Source: Alphaproteobacteria bacterium (lineage in GTDB: Bacteria > Pseudomonadota > Alphaproteobacteria > SMXP01). From it: a stretch of 64,000 nucleotides of DNA. This document shows positions 39,299 through 49,120 of the stretch, in pieces. Within the stretch, counting starts at the first letter, position 1, and every line of letters begins with the position of its first letter. The stretch covers positions 38,339-102,338 of the forward strand of contig JANQPV010000011.1 in the NCBI GenBank assembly GCA_028285305.1, written 5' to 3'. The notes beneath the pieces are model-generated. The model was not told the DNA's origin, ran no database searches, and was given only the letters and a program-made list of their open reading frames with translations. The translations under genes were made by a program, and so were the position numbers.

Positions 39299-40306
39299 AT
39301 GGCAGTTCGCGTAGCGATCAACGGATTTGGCCGCATTGGAAGGCTGGTCCTTCGCGGGATCGTAGAATCAGGTCGCAAGGACTTAGAGGTTGTTGGCATC
39401 AACGATCTCGGCTCGGTCGAAGCGAACGCGCATCTTCTCCAATACGACACTGTGCACGGACGGTTCCCGCAAGACGTAAGCTCCGATGAAGGGTCCTTGG
39501 ATTTTGGGACCGGAGCCGTAAAGGTGACCGCAGAACGCGATCCCTCAAAACTACCCTGGAAAGAACTGGATGTTGATGTTGCGCTGGAATGCACGGGTAT
39601 TTTTGCGAGCAAAGAAAAGGCGTCGGCCCATTTAGAGGCCGGCGCGAAACGGGTCCTGGTTTCCGCTCCGGCGTCTGGCGCCGATTTAACGGTGGTTTAT
39701 GGCATCAACCATGACAAATTGAGCCCCGACCATACGGTCGTCTCGAACGCGTCTTGCACCACAAACTGCTTGGCGCCCGTTGCCGCAGTCCTAAACGAAA
39801 CGGTAGGCATTGAACGCGGATATATGACCACGGTGCACGCCTTTACCGGGGACCAGCCCGTTCTCGATACCCTTCACTCTGACCTGCGCCGGGCGCGGGC
39901 GGCGGCGAACAGCATCATTCCCACATCGACCGGCGCCGCCCGGGCTGTGGGGCTGGTCTTGCCCGAACTTGATGGCAAACTCGATGGGACAGCGGTTCGT
40001 GTTCCTGTCCCGAACGTTTCGATGATCGATCTCGTTTTCACACCTGGACGCTCCACAGATCCGGATGAAATCAACAAGGCCATGCGCACGGCTGCCGGGG
40101 GAAAGCTTAAGGGCGTCCTTGAAGTGACCGATGCACCGCTCGTCTCCTCCGACTTTAACCACAACCCGGCGTCTTCGTCGTTCGATACGACCCAAACGCA
40201 GGTGGTTGAGGGAAGTCTTGTTCGTGTGCTGAGTTGGTACGATAATGAATGGGGCTTCGCCAATCGGATGTCCGACACGGCTGTAGCGATCGGCAAGTTG
40301 ATATAA
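39299..40306 (+). CDS. gap: type I glyceraldehyde-3-phosphate dehydrogenase
   Basis: [29 protein letters not shown]. Confidence 0.98.
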   Translation: MAVRVAINGFGRIGRLVLRGIVESGRKDLEVVGINDLGSVEANAHLLQYDTVHGRFPQDVSSDEGSLDFGTGAVKVTAERDPSKLPWKELDVDVALECTGIFASKEKASAHLEAGAKRVLVSAPASGADLTVVYGINHDKLSPDHTVVSNASCTTNCLAPVAAVLNETVGIERGYMTTVHAFTGDQPVLDTLHSDLRRARAAANSIIPTSTGAARAVGLVLPELDGKLDGTAVRVPVPNVSMIDLVFTPGRSTDPDEINKAMRTAAGGKLKGVLEVTDAPLVSSDFNHNPASSSFDTTQTQVVEGSLVRVLSWYDNEWGFANRMSDTAVAIGKLI

Positions 40307-40319
40307 GCTTGTTGCCACC

Positions 40320-41519
40320 GTGGCAGAGTTTCGCACCCTTGACGACCTAACGGACGCAACCGGCAAGACCGTCCTTGTGCGGGTGGACTTCAATGTCCCA
40401 CTCGCCGATGGCCGGGTGACGGACGCGACACGCATCGAGCGCACATTGCCCACGATTGAGCAATTGCGCAACAAAGGTGCGAAAGTCGTCCTGATGACGC
40501 ATATGGGGCGGCCCAAAGGTCAGGTCGATCCTCAGTACTCTGTTGAACAGCTGGTTCCGGAGTTGGACAAAAGACTGGGTACCGTCAAATTCGCCTCCGA
40601 TTGTGTCGGCGAGGAAGCATCCTCGGCCGTCGCGGCCCTTGCGCAAGGCGACGTGTTGATTCTTGAGAATCTTAGGTTTCACAAGGAAGAAGAGAAAAAC
40701 GGCGGGGATTTTGTGGCGGCCCTCGCGGCTCTGGGCGATATCTACGTGAACGACGCCTTCGCCACGGCCCACCGGGCCCACGCGAGCACGGAGGGCTTGG
40801 CCCACCACCTGCCTGCCTTTGCCGGACGTACGATGGAAGCCGAGCTGAACGCGCTGGGCGCAGCCTTGTCGGCGCCGAAACGGCCGGTGGCCGCAGTGGT
40901 TGGCGGCGCGAAGGTATCTTCCAAACTGGATCTGCTGAACAATCTCATCAAGAAAGTGGACCACCTCATCATCGGCGGCGGCATGGCCAACACCTTTCTC
41001 GCCGCGCAAGGAAAAAGGGTCGGGGCATCCCTGTGCGAGCATGATCTAACCGAAACGGCCACGTCGATCATGGCAGCGGCCGATGCGGAAAAGTGCGAGA
41101 TTGTGCTGCCCGAGGATGTGGTCGTTGCCCCGGAATTCAAAGCTCATAGCCCTTCGAGGGTGGTCCCCAATGATCAAGTCCAAGATGCTGATATGATCCT
41201 TGATGTGGGTCCGGCAGCCGTTGAAAAGATCGGCGCTGTCGTCGCTCAGTGTAAAACCTTTTTATGGAATGGGCCGCTTGGCGCATTTGAGTTGGAGCCT
41301 TTTGACAAGGGAACGGTTGCAGCCGCCCAAATCGTCGCTGAGGCGACCCAGGCGGGAAGCCTTACATCTGTCGCAGGCGGGGGCGACACTGTGTCTGCCC
41401 TCAATCATGCAGGCGTCGCCGACCACTTCAGCTACGTATCCACCGCTGGCGGCGCATTTTTGGAGTGGATCGAGGGAAAAGAACTGCCGGGCGTGGCTGC
41501 GCTTTCGGCACAAGCGTGA
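40320..41519 (+). CDS. pgk: phosphoglycerate kinase (GTG start)
   Basis: [52 protein letters not shown]. Confidence 0.98.
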   Translation: MAEFRTLDDLTDATGKTVLVRVDFNVPLADGRVTDATRIERTLPTIEQLRNKGAKVVLMTHMGRPKGQVDPQYSVEQLVPELDKRLGTVKFASDCVGEEASSAVAALAQGDVLILENLRFHKEEEKNGGDFVAALAALGDIYVNDAFATAHRAHASTEGLAHHLPAFAGRTMEAELNALGAALSAPKRPVAAVVGGAKVSSKLDLLNNLIKKVDHLIIGGGMANTFLAAQGKRVGASLCEHDLTETATSIMAAADAEKCEIVLPEDVVVAPEFKAHSPSRVVPNDQVQDADMILDVGPAAVEKIGAVVAQCKTFLWNGPLGAFELEPFDKGTVAAAQIVAEATQAGSLTSVAGGGDTVSALNHAGVADHFSYVSTAGGAFLEWIEGKELPGVAALSAQA

Positions 41520-41539
41520 CGTGCGTACAGGAGGTCGCA

Positions 41540-42586
41540 ATGACTCAACTTGAAGACATCGCCCAAAAGATGGTGGCGCCCGGCAAGGGCATATTGGCGG
41601 CCGACGAGAGCAGCGGAACGATCAAAAAGCGGTTTGACTCCATCAATGTCGAGTCGACCGAGGAAAACCGTCGTGACTACAGGGAGACCTTGTTTCGCAG
41701 TTCAGAGGCAATGAAGAACTATATCAGCGGGGTCATCCTTTTCGATGAAACGATCCGGCAAAAGGCTGCCGACGGTACGCCGTTGGTCAAGCTTATTGAG
41801 GAGACCGGTTCCATTCCCGGCATCAAGGTCGATGCCGGAGCGAAAGACTTGGCCGGGGCGCCGGGAGAAAAGGTTACGGAAGGCCTGGACGGTTTGCGCG
41901 AACGCCTAAGCGAATACTATGAGTTGGGCGCCCGATTCGCAAAATGGCGTGCGGTGATTGACATCGGACGCAGCGGAGACCGTTCTATTCCCTCCGCATA
42001 CTGCTTGAACGCCAATGCGCATGCGCTCGCAAGATATGCTGCTCTGTGCCAGGAAGCCAATATCGTTCCCATCGTCGAACCTGAGGTTCTGATGGACGGC
42101 GACCACGACGTAGACAGATGTTACGAGGTCACCGAGGCAGGTCTGAAAGCCCTGTACGCTGCTCTTTTCGAACAGAGAGTGAAATTAGAAGGGACGATCT
42201 TGAAGCCGAATATGGTCGTGTCTGGAAAACTGTGCGATCGTCAAGCGTCCGTGGATGAAGTCGCTGAAAAAACACTCACGTGCTTTGCAAGTGCGGTCCC
42301 GGCTGCGGTACCCGGCATCGTGTTTTTGTCCGGCGGCCAATCCGACGAAGAAGCAACGGCCCATCTGGATGCCATTAACAAGGCGAAAGCGGCCTCCGAT
42401 GGCCGCCATCCCTGGGGAATAAGCTTCTCCTACGGCCGTGCGCTGCAAGCGGCACCCCTCAAAGCATGGTCCGGCAAAAGCGAAAACCGGCAAGCAGCAC
42501 AAGCCGCCTTTTCACACCGTGCCCGTATGAACGGCTTGGCCGCTTTGGGCGAATGGTCTGAGGCAAGCGAGGCCGAAGCTGCCTAA
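41540..42586 (+). CDS. class I fructose-bisphosphate aldolase
   Basis: MVAPGKGILAADESSGTIKKRFDSINVESTEENRRDYRETLF; EGTILKPNMVVSG. Confidence 0.97.
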   Translation: MTQLEDIAQKMVAPGKGILAADESSGTIKKRFDSINVESTEENRRDYRETLFRSSEAMKNYISGVILFDETIRQKAADGTPLVKLIEETGSIPGIKVDAGAKDLAGAPGEKVTEGLDGLRERLSEYYELGARFAKWRAVIDIGRSGDRSIPSAYCLNANAHALARYAALCQEANIVPIVEPEVLMDGDHDVDRCYEVTEAGLKALYAALFEQRVKLEGTILKPNMVVSGKLCDRQASVDEVAEKTLTCFASAVPAAVPGIVFLSGGQSDEEATAHLDAINKAKAASDGRHPWGISFSYGRALQAAPLKAWSGKSENRQAAQAAFSHRARMNGLAALGEWSEASEAEAA

Positions 42587-42689
42587 GGCGTCAACCAAAG
42601 AGCGCTGTCGGCTCTATCTGATCTCGCCACCGGAATTCGCACCTGAAGAATTTGGTGACGTTTTCGCGGCGGCGCTGTCAGCAGGCGAT

Positions 42690-43235
42690 GTGGCCTGTTT
42701 CCAACTGCGGCTTAAAGACAGGCCTGACGAAGAGATTTTGGCGGCCGCCGAAAAGCTCATGCCAATTGCGCACGCCAGCGATACAGCGTTCTTAATCAAC
42801 GACCGTCCGGACCTGGCGGCCCTCTCCGGAGCAGACGGCGTGCATATCGGGCAAGAAGATGCATCCTACGAGCAAGCGCGGCAGGCCGTCGGCGAAGACC
42901 GCACCGTGGGCGTGACCTGTCATAACTCGCGTCATCTCGCGATGATTGCGGGAGAGCAGGGCGCGGACTATGTGGCATTTGGCTCTTTCTTTTCGACGAG
43001 CACCAAGACGGTGAGCTACCGGGCGTCCACGGATCTGCTCGAATGGTGGTCGCAATTGTTTGAAGTCCCTTGTGTCGCAATTGGTGGTATAACTACCGAA
43101 AACTGCGATTCGCTTTTGGAATCGGGTGCAGACTTCCTAGCAGTATCGGCCGGAGTTTGGTTGTATCCGGGCGGGGCGGAAGAAGCGGTTCGCCATTTTA
43201 ATGCACGAATGGATGCCCATCATGAAAAAAGTTAA
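42690..43235 (+). CDS. thiE: thiamine phosphate synthase (N-terminus extends upstream of this start)
   Basis: ADGVHIGQEDASYEQARQAVGEDRTVGVTCHNSRHLAMIAGEQGADYVAFGSFFSTSTK; in-frame upstream RCRLYLISPPEFAPEEFGDVFAAALSAGDVACFQLRLKD matches the family N-terminus. Confidence 0.9.
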   Translation: MACFQLRLKDRPDEEILAAAEKLMPIAHASDTAFLINDRPDLAALSGADGVHIGQEDASYEQARQAVGEDRTVGVTCHNSRHLAMIAGEQGADYVAFGSFFSTSTKTVSYRASTDLLEWWSQLFEVPCVAIGGITTENCDSLLESGADFLAVSAGVWLYPGGAEEAVRHFNARMDAHHEKS

Positions 43236-44307
43236 CTCCGCTCATCAAGCTCTCTTGATAGTGATGTTTGGCGCGCTGGCAGCGGTTTTGATTTTGTCGA
43301 GCGGACTCATAGCCAGAGCCGACGAAGTCAACGCGAGCCTAAAAAAGGGCATCATCGAGTATCGGGCCCAGAACTATTCCGGCGCGCTCAAGATCTTCCG
43401 TGAGTTGGCAAAAAACGGAGAAGAAGAAGCTCAGACTTATCTTGGGCTCATGTACGCAGAAGGACGCGGCATCCAAAAGGACGTTCGCACTGCGCTTGAG
43501 TGGTATCTCAAAGCGGCGCAACAGGGGCAACCCGATGCGCAGTACGCGATCGGCCTGCTCGTACACGTCGGACGCAACGGTGTGAAACGCGATCTTGCAG
43601 TGGCATCGAAATGGTACAAGTTGGCTGCAGACCAGGGCCACAGAGATGCGCTCTTTCAGTTGGGAATGCTGTACACTGATGGATTGGGCGTTGGCCAAGA
43701 CAGCGCCACTGCCGCCAGATACTTTGCCGAGGCCGGCAACCTGGGGCACCGGGACGCCCAGTATAATTTGGGGGTATTTTATATGACGGGCAACGGCGTT
43801 GAGCTGAACGCGCAAAAAGCCGCCGAGTGGTTTGCCAAGGCCGGCATTCAGGGACACGTTGATAGTCAGTACAATCTCGGAATTCTGTTCGGAGGGGACC
43901 TGGGCATCGAACGCAATCCTCAAGAGGCGGTGCGCTGGCTGCAGCTTGCAGCAATGGCAGACCTGGCTGAGGCCCAGTCCGCATTAGGTGTGCATGCCTA
44001 CCAAGGTGATGGCATGGAAAAAAATGAGAAAGATGCCGTTGGTTGGTTCACAAAGGCCGCTGAGCAAGGATTCCCCGAGGCGCAATATTATCTCAGCATG
44101 CTGACGGCGAGAGGTGAGGGAACGGAGCAAAACCTAATAGAGGCCTATAAGTGGTTGTATCTTGCCTTAGCCAAAGGGACGTACAGTGACGAGGTCAACG
44201 ACCTAATGAACTCGTTGAAAGCGTCTCTCGAGTCAAAGTTGACGGACGACGAACTCAAGCTCGCAAAACAAATGGCCGTCGACTGGCGGAACATGCGCGG
44301 CGGCTGA
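43222..44307 (+). CDS. Sel1-like repeat protein with N-terminal signal/TM
   Basis: Repeated Axxxxx[YW]xxAAxQGxxxAQYxLGxxxxxGxGV units. Confidence 0.93.
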   Translation: MKKVNSAHQALLIVMFGALAAVLILSSGLIARADEVNASLKKGIIEYRAQNYSGALKIFRELAKNGEEEAQTYLGLMYAEGRGIQKDVRTALEWYLKAAQQGQPDAQYAIGLLVHVGRNGVKRDLAVASKWYKLAADQGHRDALFQLGMLYTDGLGVGQDSATAARYFAEAGNLGHRDAQYNLGVFYMTGNGVELNAQKAAEWFAKAGIQGHVDSQYNLGILFGGDLGIERNPQEAVRWLQLAAMADLAEAQSALGVHAYQGDGMEKNEKDAVGWFTKAAEQGFPEAQYYLSMLTARGEGTEQNLIEAYKWLYLALAKGTYSDEVNDLMNSLKASLESKLTDDELKLAKQMAVDWRNMRGG

Positions 44308-44368
44308 AACCTTCGTCACACGCGCAAGCTTAGCAACCCATCAAAGCAATCACGGCCGCGCAAGGACC

Positions 44369-44611
44369 TTATTCAAGCTTCGTTCGATCAAACGCTTCGG
44401 GCTCTTGGTCGGGGCCTTGATAATCTCCAATTCCGATAGAGATCGCGTAGCAAGCCAGACGCACGGTGCGCGGAACGGAAACAGGCTTTCCGTCCCGTTC
44501 GCCTTTCTCATAGTATTGGATGATGCGAGGTTTCAGGCCCAGAATTTGCGCAGCTTGTTTTTGCGACAGGCCCAAAGATTTGCGCCATCTCTTAAAGTCC
44601 TTCTTGTCCAT
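44369..44611 (-). CDS. small helix-turn-helix (XRE/Cro-type) transcriptional regulator
   Basis: FKRWRKSLGLSQKQAAQILGLKPRIIQYYEKGERDGKPVSVPRTVRLACYAI. Confidence 0.92.
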   Translation of the reverse strand: MDKKDFKRWRKSLGLSQKQAAQILGLKPRIIQYYEKGERDGKPVSVPRTVRLACYAISIGIGDYQGPDQEPEAFDRTKLE

Positions 44612-44714
44612 TTACCCAATCGGCCTTGCGTACACCTCTGAAAAACCGCGCGAACGCGCCGCTCCATAAAGCCCTGAAAACATTTCAGTTTTATGACAGT
44701 TTGGCGTTTGGTCT

Positions 44715-44798
44715 GCACGCCGTGCGCATAAATCTGCACGAAGTGCTTAAAAAAACGCACAAAGTGCATATTTTCTCTTGCCAATATGCACAAAGTGC
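44715..44798. promoter_or_regulatory. four-copy operator array GCAC-N3-GTGC
   Basis: GCACGCCGTGC 44715-44725, GCACGAAGTGC 44736-44746, GCACAAAGTGC 44757-44767, GCACAAAGTGC 44788-44798; start-to-start 21, 21, 31 bp. Confidence 0.85.
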
Positions 44799-44805
44799 GT
44801 ATAGT
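44778..44805 (+). promoter_or_regulatory. putative sigma70-type promoter TTGCCA-N16-TATAGT containing the fourth palindrome in its spacer
   Basis: TTGCCA 44778-44783, TATAGT 44800-44805; upstream of small ORF at 44836. Confidence 0.6.
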
Positions 44806-44835
44806 AGACTTATGCACAGAAAAACGGAGGCAACA

Positions 44836-44991
44836 ATGCTCAGATTTTTGGTTTACGCCCTACAGTTTGGGCTGGGAGCGCTCAGGGGATCAAAAAATCC
44901 GCACCCTTATCACGGCAATAACAGTGAGAGTGAAAAGCGCGCGTTCGAACGGTCGCGCAAGCGCAGAACGGTTTGGAAACCGGTCCGATAA
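44836..44991 (+). CDS. small basic protein (51 aa), hydrophobic N-terminus
   Basis: GGAGG Shine-Dalgarno before ATG 44836; MLRFLVYALQFGLGALRGSKNPHPYHGNNSESEKRAFERSRKRRTVWKPVR. Confidence 0.6.
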   Translation: MLRFLVYALQFGLGALRGSKNPHPYHGNNSESEKRAFERSRKRRTVWKPVR

Positions 44992-45004
44992 AGACGGTTG
45001 AGCT

Positions 45005-45493
45005 CTAGCGGCTGAGCTCAGCAAGGGCGGAGCGGAGCTCCGCAGGTCCAAGTCCCCTCAAATCGAGAGCCGCCATTTTCTTCAGGTGGCTCTCGATCAT
45101 GGCGTAAATCTCTTCGAAATAGGCTTGTTGCTCGTCCAAAGGACCGGTTGCAGTGGCGGGGTCGGGAAATCCCATGTGGACTTGTACAGGATGTCCCGGC
45201 CATATCGGGCAAACTTCTGCCGCCGCATTATCGCAGACAGTAATAACAATATCGACCTCGGGTGCCTCGGGGCCGGAGAATTCATCCCAACTCTTTGACC
45301 GAAATCCAGCCGTGTCGATGCCTTTCGCCCGAAGAACATCGAGAGTGCGCGGATGAACGTCGCCCTTTGGCTGGCTTCCCGCACTGACCGCTTCAAATCT
45401 ACCTTCTCCCACTGAATTGAGAATGGCTTCTGCCATAACGCTGCGCGCCGAGTTTCCGGTACAGAGGACAAGTACTTTGAGCGGACGGGACAT
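45005..45493 (-). CDS. arsC: arsenate reductase (LMW-PTPase/ArsC thioredoxin-coupled type)
   Basis: VLVLCTGNSARSVMAEAILN P-loop; VDIVITVCDNAAAEVCPIWPGHP. Confidence 0.92.
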   Translation of the reverse strand: MSRPLKVLVLCTGNSARSVMAEAILNSVGEGRFEAVSAGSQPKGDVHPRTLDVLRAKGIDTAGFRSKSWDEFSGPEAPEVDIVITVCDNAAAEVCPIWPGHPVQVHMGFPDPATATGPLDEQQAYFEEIYAMIESHLKKMAALDLRGLGPAELRSALAELSR

Positions 45494-45802
45494 CAGAGTT
45501 TGCTCCTGCAGATTGGTCGATAGGGCTCAATGTTATGCAGTTGCGTGACACTTTTGCTTCAATCCAACGGAAAGACAAACTCCCTCCCAATTTTTGGCTT
45601 CTTTTGAAGGCCTGTCGCACATTGCCAGGCCCACATGCCCTTGATAGGGTCCGCCCGGCGCTAGGGCCCACTTAGTAACCGCCATTCGTGAGAGAAAGAT
45701 GCAAACAAACCGAAACGAGATCGGGCCCAAAGGGTATAATCTGCACAAAGACTCAAACGGGTTGTAAACCATATCTTATTGATTGGCAGGCGAATTGTTT
45801 TA

Positions 45803-46627
45803 ATGACGCGCTACTCACCTACGATTACCGTTATGGTGCAAGCCGCTCGCAAGGCGGGACGGCGCCTGGCGCGCGACTTCGGCGAAGTGGAGCACTTGCA
45901 GGTGTCCAAAAAAGGTCCCGCCGACTTTGTCAGTGCGGCTGATCTAAAGGCCGAGGAAATACTTATCGAGGAACTCAGCCGCGCTCGTCCTGGCTACGGT
46001 TTTTTGGCCGAAGAATCGGGAACCACTGACGGGACAGACAAGACCCATCGCTGGATCATCGATCCCCTGGATGGAACGACGAATTTCCTCCACGGCCTTC
46101 CCCATTTCGCCGTGTCGATCGGCCTCGAACGAGAAGGGGAACTGGTTGCCGGTGTTGTTTTGGATCCCATAAAGGATGAACTCTTCTGGGCTGAAAAAGG
46201 GCAGGGCGCTTGGGTAAACTCCAGGCGGTTGCGGGTGTCCGGCCGAACGGACTTATCCACAGCATTGTTAGCAACCGGCATCCCATATTTGGGGCGGGAG
46301 GGGTTTGAGACCTTTCTTCGCGAAATGGCCCATCTTTCGGTTCGAACCTCAGGCATTCGGCGCTACGGCGCCGCAGCCTTGGACCTGGCCTATGTGGCGG
46401 CTGGACGCTACGAGGCATTTTGGGAAACGGGCCTTTCTCCTTGGGATTTCGCGGCGGGAACGGTTCTTGTCCGCGAAGCTGGGGGCATGGTCTCCGCCAT
46501 CGACGGCTCGCAAATTGGGCCAAATTCCCCGTCTATATTGGCAGCCAATCAAGAGTTGTTTGATGAAATCGGCCGCCTTCTGCGAGAGGCCCAAAAGGGC
46601 GGAACCCAGGCGCAAGATACGGCGTAA
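45803..46627 (+). CDS. suhB: inositol monophosphatase family protein
   Basis: GYGFLAEESG; WIIDPLDGTTNFLHGLPHFAVSIGLE; WDFAAGTVLVREAGG. Confidence 0.93.
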   Translation: MTRYSPTITVMVQAARKAGRRLARDFGEVEHLQVSKKGPADFVSAADLKAEEILIEELSRARPGYGFLAEESGTTDGTDKTHRWIIDPLDGTTNFLHGLPHFAVSIGLEREGELVAGVVLDPIKDELFWAEKGQGAWVNSRRLRVSGRTDLSTALLATGIPYLGREGFETFLREMAHLSVRTSGIRRYGAAALDLAYVAAGRYEAFWETGLSPWDFAAGTVLVREAGGMVSAIDGSQIGPNSPSILAANQELFDEIGRLLREAQKGGTQAQDTA

Positions 46628-46826
46628 TCGGCGCCGTTAACCGGTCTTTGGCACGTTTTGCCCAATTCTTTCCGTCTTTCAGTTTATCATGGTCATGTAA
46701 TGCAAGCCTGATAGAATAACCCAAGCTCGCTCGCCGCGGTATCGAGTTGCAGAAAGCGTCAAGAAGCGATTGAAGCTGCAGCCGAGAGTGGTACGAGACG
46801 AGCGCTGACGGAACAAGGTTGGGGGA

Positions 46827-47567
46827 TTGAGAATGGCGGTAGAAGGACGGGGTTACAAGATACGCTTTGGCGGTGCCAGTACGTATCTATTCCGAATGAT
46901 TTTGTTTATCGCGGTGGTCTTGGGCGTTGTCTATTTGGTCCGCGAACCGCTCATCGTTTCGATCGAAGCAAATCCCTACCTGAACCTAAGTATTGTTGGC
47001 GTCCTGGTATTCGGCATCTTGTTCACATTTGGCCAGGTCGCCGGGCTGTGGCCGAAAGTTGGCTGGGTCCAGAGGTTTCGCCGCGGCCATGATCCAAGAC
47101 GCGTTCCTGCGATGCTTTCACCTCTCGCCACTCTGCTTGGCGAAAGCAGAGATGCGATATCACCGGTCATTCTTCGCTCAATCCTCGACTCAATCGGCTC
47201 CCGATTGGATGAGAGCCGCGATATTTCGCGCTACCTGGTGGGGCTTCTTGTCTTTATGGGACTGCTCGGCACGTTTTGGGGGCTGTTGGAAACCATCAAC
47301 GCGGTCGGCGACACGATCCGCTCATTGTCCGTGAGCGGCGGTTCGACAGCTCAGTCCTTTGAAGAACTGCGCACCGGGTTAGAGGCGCCCCTCAGCGGTA
47401 TGGGTACTGCGTTTTCGTCTTCTCTCGTGGGGCTCGGCGGCTCTTTGATTCTAGGGTTTCTGGATCTGCAAATGTCACAGGCGCAAAATCGCTTCTACAA
47501 TGATTTGGAAGACTGGCTCTCCCACATGACGGTCTCCGACACCGGCGGATTTTACGGCCTCGATTAG
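46827..47567 (+). CDS. MotA/TolQ/ExbB-like membrane protein (non-flagellar context)
   Basis: YLVGLLVFMGLLGTFWGLLETINAVGDTI...LEAPLSGMGTAFSSSLVGLGGSLILGFLDLQMSQAQNRFYNDLEDWL. Confidence 0.85.
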   Translation: MRMAVEGRGYKIRFGGASTYLFRMILFIAVVLGVVYLVREPLIVSIEANPYLNLSIVGVLVFGILFTFGQVAGLWPKVGWVQRFRRGHDPRRVPAMLSPLATLLGESRDAISPVILRSILDSIGSRLDESRDISRYLVGLLVFMGLLGTFWGLLETINAVGDTIRSLSVSGGSTAQSFEELRTGLEAPLSGMGTAFSSSLVGLGGSLILGFLDLQMSQAQNRFYNDLEDWLSHMTVSDTGGFYGLD

Positions 47568-47606
47568 AGGGCTCCGCGTACTCCGGACACGAAGGGAAGC
47601 TCTCTC

Positions 47607-48614
47607 ATGCCAGGATCTCGTTCTCGCGCCCGCCCGATGTCTGCAGATTATTGGCCGGGCTTTGTCGACGCACTCTCAACCCTTTTGTTGGTCATCATTT
47701 TCTTGCTGTCGGTCTTTATGCTGGCTCAGTTCTTTTTGAGCCAGGAGATCTCAGGCAAAGATGAGGCGCTCGCCCAATTGAATGCTCAGCTCTCGGAACT
47801 TGCCCAGGAATTGGCCCTAAAGAAAGCTGAATCCGACAAACTCCAGACGACAATCATTGACCTAAGAGCCTCGCTGGACCTGGCCCAATCGAGTCTGAAA
47901 GAAGCCGAAGCCAAAGCGGTTGCGGCGGAGAATCAGTTGATCGTCATCGGCGACGAGTTGGAAAGCGAAAAGAAGCTATCCAAAGAAGCGCAGGATCAGG
48001 CGGCCCTCCTCAATCGACAGTTGGCTGCGCTGCGTCAACAAATGGCATCCATCCAAGCTGCATTGGAAGCGGCCGAGGCTAAAGATGTTGAGCAACAGGC
48101 TCAGATCGCCGACTTGGGGAAACGTCTAAACGCGGCCCTTGCTCAAAAAGTACAGGAGATAAGCAAGTACCGTTCTGAATTCTTTGGACGTCTACGGAAT
48201 ATTTTGACCTCAGATGCGGGATTTGAAGTCGTGGGCGACCGGTTTATATTCCCGTCGGCGATCCTCTTTGAGGTGGGATCCGCGGACCTGAACGCGGCGG
48301 GACAGGCGGAATTGCGCAAGTTGGCTTCCGCACTTCTGGACATCTCAAAAGAGATACCGGGCGATATCAATTGGGTGCTACGGGTTGATGGTCACACGGA
48401 CAAACAGAAGATCAGTACAGCTCAGTTTCCCTCGAACTGGCACTTGTCAGCGGCGCGCGCCATCTCGGTTATCAACTATTTGGAAACTCAAGGCGTGCCG
48501 AGCTCGCGATTGGCGGCGGCGGGCTTTGGTGAATACCATGCCTTGGACGCCGCGGAAACGACGGCCGCGTTCCAGAGAAACCGGCGGATCGAGTTCAAGC
48601 TAACCGAAAGGTAG
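47607..48614 (+). CDS. MotB/OmpA-like protein with long periplasmic coiled coil
   Basis: YWPGFVDALSTLLLVIIFLLSVFMLAQFFLS TM with Asp; coiled coil; C-terminal INWVLRVDGHTDKQKI...AISVINYLETQGVPSSRLAAAGFGEY. Confidence 0.9.
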   Translation: MPGSRSRARPMSADYWPGFVDALSTLLLVIIFLLSVFMLAQFFLSQEISGKDEALAQLNAQLSELAQELALKKAESDKLQTTIIDLRASLDLAQSSLKEAEAKAVAAENQLIVIGDELESEKKLSKEAQDQAALLNRQLAALRQQMASIQAALEAAEAKDVEQQAQIADLGKRLNAALAQKVQEISKYRSEFFGRLRNILTSDAGFEVVGDRFIFPSAILFEVGSADLNAAGQAELRKLASALLDISKEIPGDINWVLRVDGHTDKQKISTAQFPSNWHLSAARAISVINYLETQGVPSSRLAAAGFGEYHALDAAETTAAFQRNRRIEFKLTER

Positions 48615-48618
48615 GCGG

Positions 48619-49056
48619 CTATTCCGCAAGCGGATTAGGAAAGCCTTGCGCCAAAACGGTTTCGATGTTGAGTTGACCGGCCAGGCCCGCCTCCCGGTGA
48701 ACCGACGCTTCCAGCCATTCTGGTGATGACGTCATTTCGATCATAGCGGACCTTCGGGGGTACATAGCGATCGCCACTTCGTCCCAGAGGTCTTCGACTT
48801 GCCCCAGCGAGAGGTGTGTGACGTCGGCGCCGAAAATGGCCTGCCCCCCAAATTTCGGGAGAATGCCGGAAACGGCCCGCCCGTAAATCATATAAGCAGC
48901 GCGCCCCGTCAGATCCGTCGCCCGTCCGTCTTTGTACTCAGCTTTGTCTTTAAACTTCAAGAGATTGACCATATAGATCGGCCCCTCAGGGCCCGGCTCA
49001 CCCATCGATTTGATTTGCTCTTCGCTGGACGGATAAACTTCGTTGATAACTTCCAT
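48619..49056 (-). CDS. DUF1330 domain-containing protein
   Basis: EGPIYMVNLLKFKDKAEYKDGRATDLTGRAAYMIYGRAVSGILPKFGGQAIFGADV. Confidence 0.82.
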   Translation of the reverse strand: MEVINEVYPSSEEQIKSMGEPGPEGPIYMVNLLKFKDKAEYKDGRATDLTGRAAYMIYGRAVSGILPKFGGQAIFGADVTHLSLGQVEDLWDEVAIAMYPRRSAMIEMTSSPEWLEASVHREAGLAGQLNIETVLAQGFPNPLAE

Positions 49057-49120
49057 GACCGGCCCTCCTTGTTAAGCGCGAACACTAAGCCTGACACAGA
49101 AGCGCACCCGGAGGCTACAG

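Noticed and set aside
44369-44991. Type II toxin-antitoxin pair (HTH antitoxin plus small toxin)
   Set aside because: Genes are divergent, not an operon, and the 51-aa product matches no toxin family I know. Kept only as a regulatory module.
45005-45493. Arsenic resistance island
   Set aside because: Only a single arsC is present; no arsR, arsB/acr3 or arsH nearby.
45540-45800. suhB-type leader/antisense RNA upstream of suhB
   Set aside because: The spacer has a weak GGCTTC-TTTT-GAAGGCC hairpin but I could not match a known motif; a covariance search would be needed.
46827-48614. Zorya-type anti-phage defence (ZorA/ZorB are MotA/MotB-like)
   Set aside because: No ZorC/ZorD/ZorE-like helicase or nuclease gene is adjacent; neighbours are suhB and DUF1330. 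Better treated as a chromosomal envelope pair.
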